Shown in pieces: positions 22,434 through 25,080 of a stretch of 25,080 nt of DNA. A program made the position numbers and the translations under genes. The notes under the pieces are model-generated. The model ran no database searches. It was not told the origin of the DNA and saw nothing but the letters and a program-made list of their open reading frames with translations. The DNA lies in the NCBI GenBank assembly GCA_019058515.1, contig JAHPYY010000168.1, forward strand, positions 1-25,080, in the 5' to 3' direction. This stretch comes from Promethearchaeota archaeon. Lineage in GTDB: Archaea > Asgardarchaeota > Lokiarchaeia > Sigynarchaeales > SOKP01. How positions within the stretch are numbered: position 1 is the stretch's first letter; each line of letters opens with the position of its first letter.

Positions 22434-23888
22434 CTAATCTAAACCTAACATGCCGCGGAGCCCGGGGTATTGAGAAGCAGCAACTTCTTTGCTAATTGTC
22501 TCCGCGTACTGGTGAACAATACCTATAGCGATGAGGAGTCCTGTACCTGAGCTGAGTGCGCCAAGACTGTCCGCAAAGAAACTTAGAAATGCAATTATAA
22601 TCCCGTTTAATATCACAAGATAGGGGATATAACGCTTTAAAATCTTCTCTATTATCTTTTCCGAGCTTCTAAATCCCGGGATCTGCATTCCTGAATCGAG
22701 AATTTGCCCTGCGATGTCGCGTGGTGCAAGACCTGAGACCTCGACCCAAACCCGTCCCAATCCTATGCAAAGAAATACAAACACGGCAAGGTAAATGAAG
22801 GAGAACGGAGTTATGGAGGTAATCCCCCGAGGAGGAGTCAATATGTAGATCAAACCCCAAGTAGGTAAGAGGTATCCGCCTGTCCCGGTTCCCGTATCTT
22901 GCCACACAAATCTTCCAATTAGGTCGAGCCATAATGCAGTATCGTTGTTTCGTAACGCCGAGTCTGGACCCGCGATTAGCTGTCCAAAGAACAAAAAGTT
23001 GGCGTAGAGCGCGTTCACTAAAATCACAGGGATATTCGACACATACAGCAACTTCATCGGGTACTTGCCTTTAAACCCCCTGTAGCCCATGTATTGCAAG
23101 GGGATTTCCACCCGGGTGCTTTCGAACCATATCACTATTACCAATATTACAATCGTGGTGATTGCTCCGAGCAACGAAGGTAACTGCCCATCTCTGATAA
23201 AAATCGTGTCTAATCCCGTTTCTGGATTGTCATCGAACAACACGTAGAAGAATGCGATTGCAATTCCTCTTGGAACCCTTGTTCCGGGAGCCTCAATCCA
23301 GCTGAAGCAATTCCAAAAAATTTGTCCTGCAACTCCCGCTGCGATAAAAAGGGAAACGCCGCTTCCTAACCCCCATCCTTTTTGGAGCAATTCGTCTAAT
23401 AATATAATGATCATTCCGGCGAATACTAGTTGAATTACGATTAAGAATATGGCAGTAATTCCCAAATCCCTTCCAAACGCACCTCCAATAATGTACGCAA
23501 TTGAGTTAAATATCGTTAAAAACATAGATAGAACCTTTTGAGATCCGCTAAACATGGCGCGATCGTATGGATCGCTCATGTCTACGTTAATTATTTTGGA
23601 CCCTACTAGCAACTGCATGATCAGTCCTGCAGTGACGATCGGACCAATCCCTAGTTCGGTAAGGGTACCTCTTTGGCTTGCGAGTATGACCCGCAGCCAA
23701 TAAAAGTAATCGGTGGATTGTGACAATTGAACGCCGTACAACGGAATATTCGACATTACGATGTAAATTATTAACGCGACCGCTGTCCAGATTAATTTTT
23801 CCTTGAATTGTACTTCTCTTTGAGGTTGCCGAATTTCGGGCATAATTCGGACGAAGGGCGTAAAGAATTTTAAGAATTTACCGGGCAT
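22434..23888 (-). CDS. secY: Protein translocase subunit SecY
   Basis: The 484-aa channel of the Sec translocon, with about ten membrane helices. The N-terminus (FLKFFTPFVRIMPEIRQP) and first helix region match archaeal SecY; GIGPIVTAGLIMQLL near 81-95 is the conserved plug/TM2b area, WGLGSGVSLFIAAGVAGQIFWN is the TM4-5 block, and IPLQYMGYRGFKGKYPMKLLYVSNIPVIL covers the cytosolic C5 loop and TM7. The end region GTGLLIAIGIVHQY is TM10. In most archaea secY is followed by adk and the DUF106 insertase; here neither is next to it. Stop is TAG. Confidence 0.96.
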   Translation of the reverse strand: MPGKFLKFFTPFVRIMPEIRQPQREVQFKEKLIWTAVALIIYIVMSNIPLYGVQLSQSTDYFYWLRVILASQRGTLTELGIGPIVTAGLIMQLLVGSKIINVDMSDPYDRAMFSGSQKVLSMFLTIFNSIAYIIGGAFGRDLGITAIFLIVIQLVFAGMIIILLDELLQKGWGLGSGVSLFIAAGVAGQIFWNCFSWIEAPGTRVPRGIAIAFFYVLFDDNPETGLDTIFIRDGQLPSLLGAITTIVILVIVIWFESTRVEIPLQYMGYRGFKGKYPMKLLYVSNIPVILVNALYANFLFFGQLIAGPDSALRNNDTALWLDLIGRFVWQDTGTGTGGYLLPTWGLIYILTPPRGITSITPFSFIYLAVFVFLCIGLGRVWVEVSGLAPRDIAGQILDSGMQIPGFRSSEKIIEKILKRYIPYLVILNGIIIAFLSFFADSLGALSSGTGLLIAIGIVHQYAETISKEVAASQYPGLRGMLGLD

Positions 23889-24067
23889 TGTTTTATATCA
23901 CTGAACGCTTTCTTTTTAGCATAAATGTAGCGAAGAATTAGGTTTTTCTTCGAAATTTAATCTAATTTAAAAAAAAATAGGAGTTAAAAAAAAGTTTTTT
24001 GTTTGTCGAAAAGTTCTTCTTTTTAATCCATTGGTTAGCAATTTAAACTTATCCTTTCGCGTTAATT
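23889..24067. other. Intergenic region upstream of secY
   Basis: AT-rich with A and T homopolymer runs; it should contain the secY promoter on the minus strand. No ORF or RNA gene seen. Confidence 0.4.
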
Positions 24068-25080
24068 TTAACTGTAAATTAACGAGCTTACATCGCATAT
24101 TAACTGCTTTATTTTATTAATTTCTGCGGAGCTATGAGCTAAGGTTAAGTTGCCTAACCCTTTGTAGGGAGCAAAACCCCTATTGTAAAGAGCTAATTGA
24201 AGAGTTGGCTCCGTTGTGTCGTCTCCATATGTTTCGACGTCTAAACGGGAGGGATTTATCATTGGTTTTGTTAAAGTGTGGAGTTTTATAACGGATTTTT
24301 CGCCCGCTGCAAAAATCGGAATGTCATTTTGATAGAAATATTCGTTGAGCTCGTTTTTTAATCGCATTCCTGCGTTATTTATCGCTTCTAATTTATCTTT
24401 TTCTCTCGACAAAATCTTAATGGTTTTTAAACCCGCGATCATGCTTAAAGGAAATCCAGAGAAGGTCCCTCCTCCTATTAACACTTGACTTTTTACTCCA
24501 GGAGCCGCTTGATTTATTATCTCCTCGCGTCCTCCAATACCTCCAATGGGAAAACCGCCACCTATTACTTTTCCCATGGTAGTTAAATCGGGATACACTT
24601 TCAGTACTTCCTGATAAAGTTTATCGGTGAAGCGATACCCCGTGATAATTTCGTCAAAAATTAGTAGTATGTTGTGTCTCTCGGTCTCTTCTCTTAATCT
24701 CTTAAGATACTCTAAATCGACGGCAAAACCCCCGCCTCCTCCGAGAACAGGTTCTATTATTATCGCTGCGAGAGTGTGCTTGTTAAGATTAATTAAATCA
24801 AACACTTCTTCGTTATTTATATTAAATGTTAGAACACCGGCTTGATGTTGCGGCATCAAACCAGGACTTACATTATCGAGAAACTCTCCTCCTACTTCGT
24901 AGGAAAGCGTGTCGTTTGCACCGTGCCAACCGTGTCGCGTTTTCGCAATGACCGTTCTCTTAGTAAAGGCTCTCGCCAATCTAGAAGCGTACATCGTAGC
25001 CTCGGTTCCACTGGTACAAAAGCGCACTTTTTCAATAGCTCGATTATCTTTTATAAGCCTGGAAGCAAGATCAACTTGAA
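24068..25080 (-). CDS. hemL: Glutamate-1-semialdehyde 2,1-aminomutase-like class III aminotransferase, 5'-partial
   Basis: The frame stays open to the window edge, so the N-terminus is missing; the visible part begins QVDLASRLIKDNRAIEKVRFCTSGTEATM. The GTG at 25025-25027 is internal, not the start. Class III aminotransferase marks are RFCTSGTEAT (PLP phosphate), HGWHGAND, LLIFDEIITGYR (catalytic Asp) and MGKVIGGGFPIG, whose Lys should bind PLP. The order and TFSGFPLSMIAGLKTI fit glutamate-1-semialdehyde aminomutase, which makes 5-aminolevulinate for tetrapyrroles. A related class III enzyme with another substrate is possible, since no other heme genes are visible. Confidence 0.82.
   Translation of the reverse strand, partial: QVDLASRLIKDNRAIEKVRFCTSGTEATMYASRLARAFTKRTVIAKTRHGWHGANDTLSYEVGGEFLDNVSPGLMPQHQAGVLTFNINNEEVFDLINLNKHTLAAIIIEPVLGGGGGFAVDLEYLKRLREETERHNILLIFDEIITGYRFTDKLYQEVLKVYPDLTTMGKVIGGGFPIGGIGGREEIINQAAPGVKSQVLIGGGTFSGFPLSMIAGLKTIKILSREKDKLEAINNAGMRLKNELNEYFYQNDIPIFAAGEKSVIKLHTLTKPMINPSRLDVETYGDDTTEPTLQLALYNRGFAPYKGLGNLTLAHSSAEINKIKQLICDVSSLIYS

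Overview
The window comes from an AT-rich archaeal genome, most likely an Asgard archaeon of the Lokiarchaeia type. This placement is an inference from gene content. Evidence includes archaeal L34e, L14e, cytidylate kinase, SecY and an EMC3/DUF106 insertase; an archaeal/eukaryotic selenocysteine route (SepSecS plus tRNA-Sec); two longin-like/TPR proteins; a Yip1-like zinc-ribbon membrane protein; and an NYN plus OST-HTH-like protein.

Layout. 1-1368: an HNH-like nuclease gene that enters from the left edge and is interrupted by one in-frame TAG. 1589-3250: a selenocysteine locus, with tRNA-Sec(UCA) followed by SepSecS. 3364-4451: an unrecognised gene convergent with a small membrane protein. 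4608-4791 (minus): tRNA-Ile(UAU). 4921-8169: a roughly 130-bp imperfect direct repeat flanks a decayed NYN gene, a start-less small membrane ORF and a FAD oxidoreductase. 8216-10106: two small coiled-coil proteins and a longin-like/TPR protein. 10171-13249: SAM hydrolase (DUF62), a Nudix-NadM fusion and RtcA. 13365-14309: zinc-ribbon/Yip1 protein. 14471-15782: L34e, cytidylate kinase, L14e. 15834-15942: tRNA-Ser(GGA). 16038-18637: NifX/NifB-like protein, EMC3-type insertase (minus), longin-like/wH/TPR protein (minus). 19101-19773: an RraA-like pseudogene. 19837-22296: GH38-like protein. 22434-25080 (minus): SecY and a partial glutamate-1-semialdehyde aminotransferase.

The most striking content is the tRNA set. 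All three tRNA genes are interrupted. By hand folding, tRNA-Ile(UAU) needs three introns (D loop, 37/38, T loop), tRNA-Sec needs two non-canonical ones (D loop, T loop), and tRNA-Ser has one canonical 37/38 intron. The T-loop introns of Ile and Sec are both 30 nt, sit at the same place, and end in GGAA that can pair with the invariant T-loop TTC, so they look like one intron type. The Ile gene also carries a UAU anticodon, where most archaea use an agmatidine-modified CAU tRNA.

The second theme is decay and recoding. Three genes are broken by in-frame stops or frameshifts: HNH by TAG, NYN by TGA plus a frameshift, RraA by several lesions. UGA can be read as selenocysteine in this organism, but ordinary gene decay explains these cases best. 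TAG and TGA both end normal genes here.
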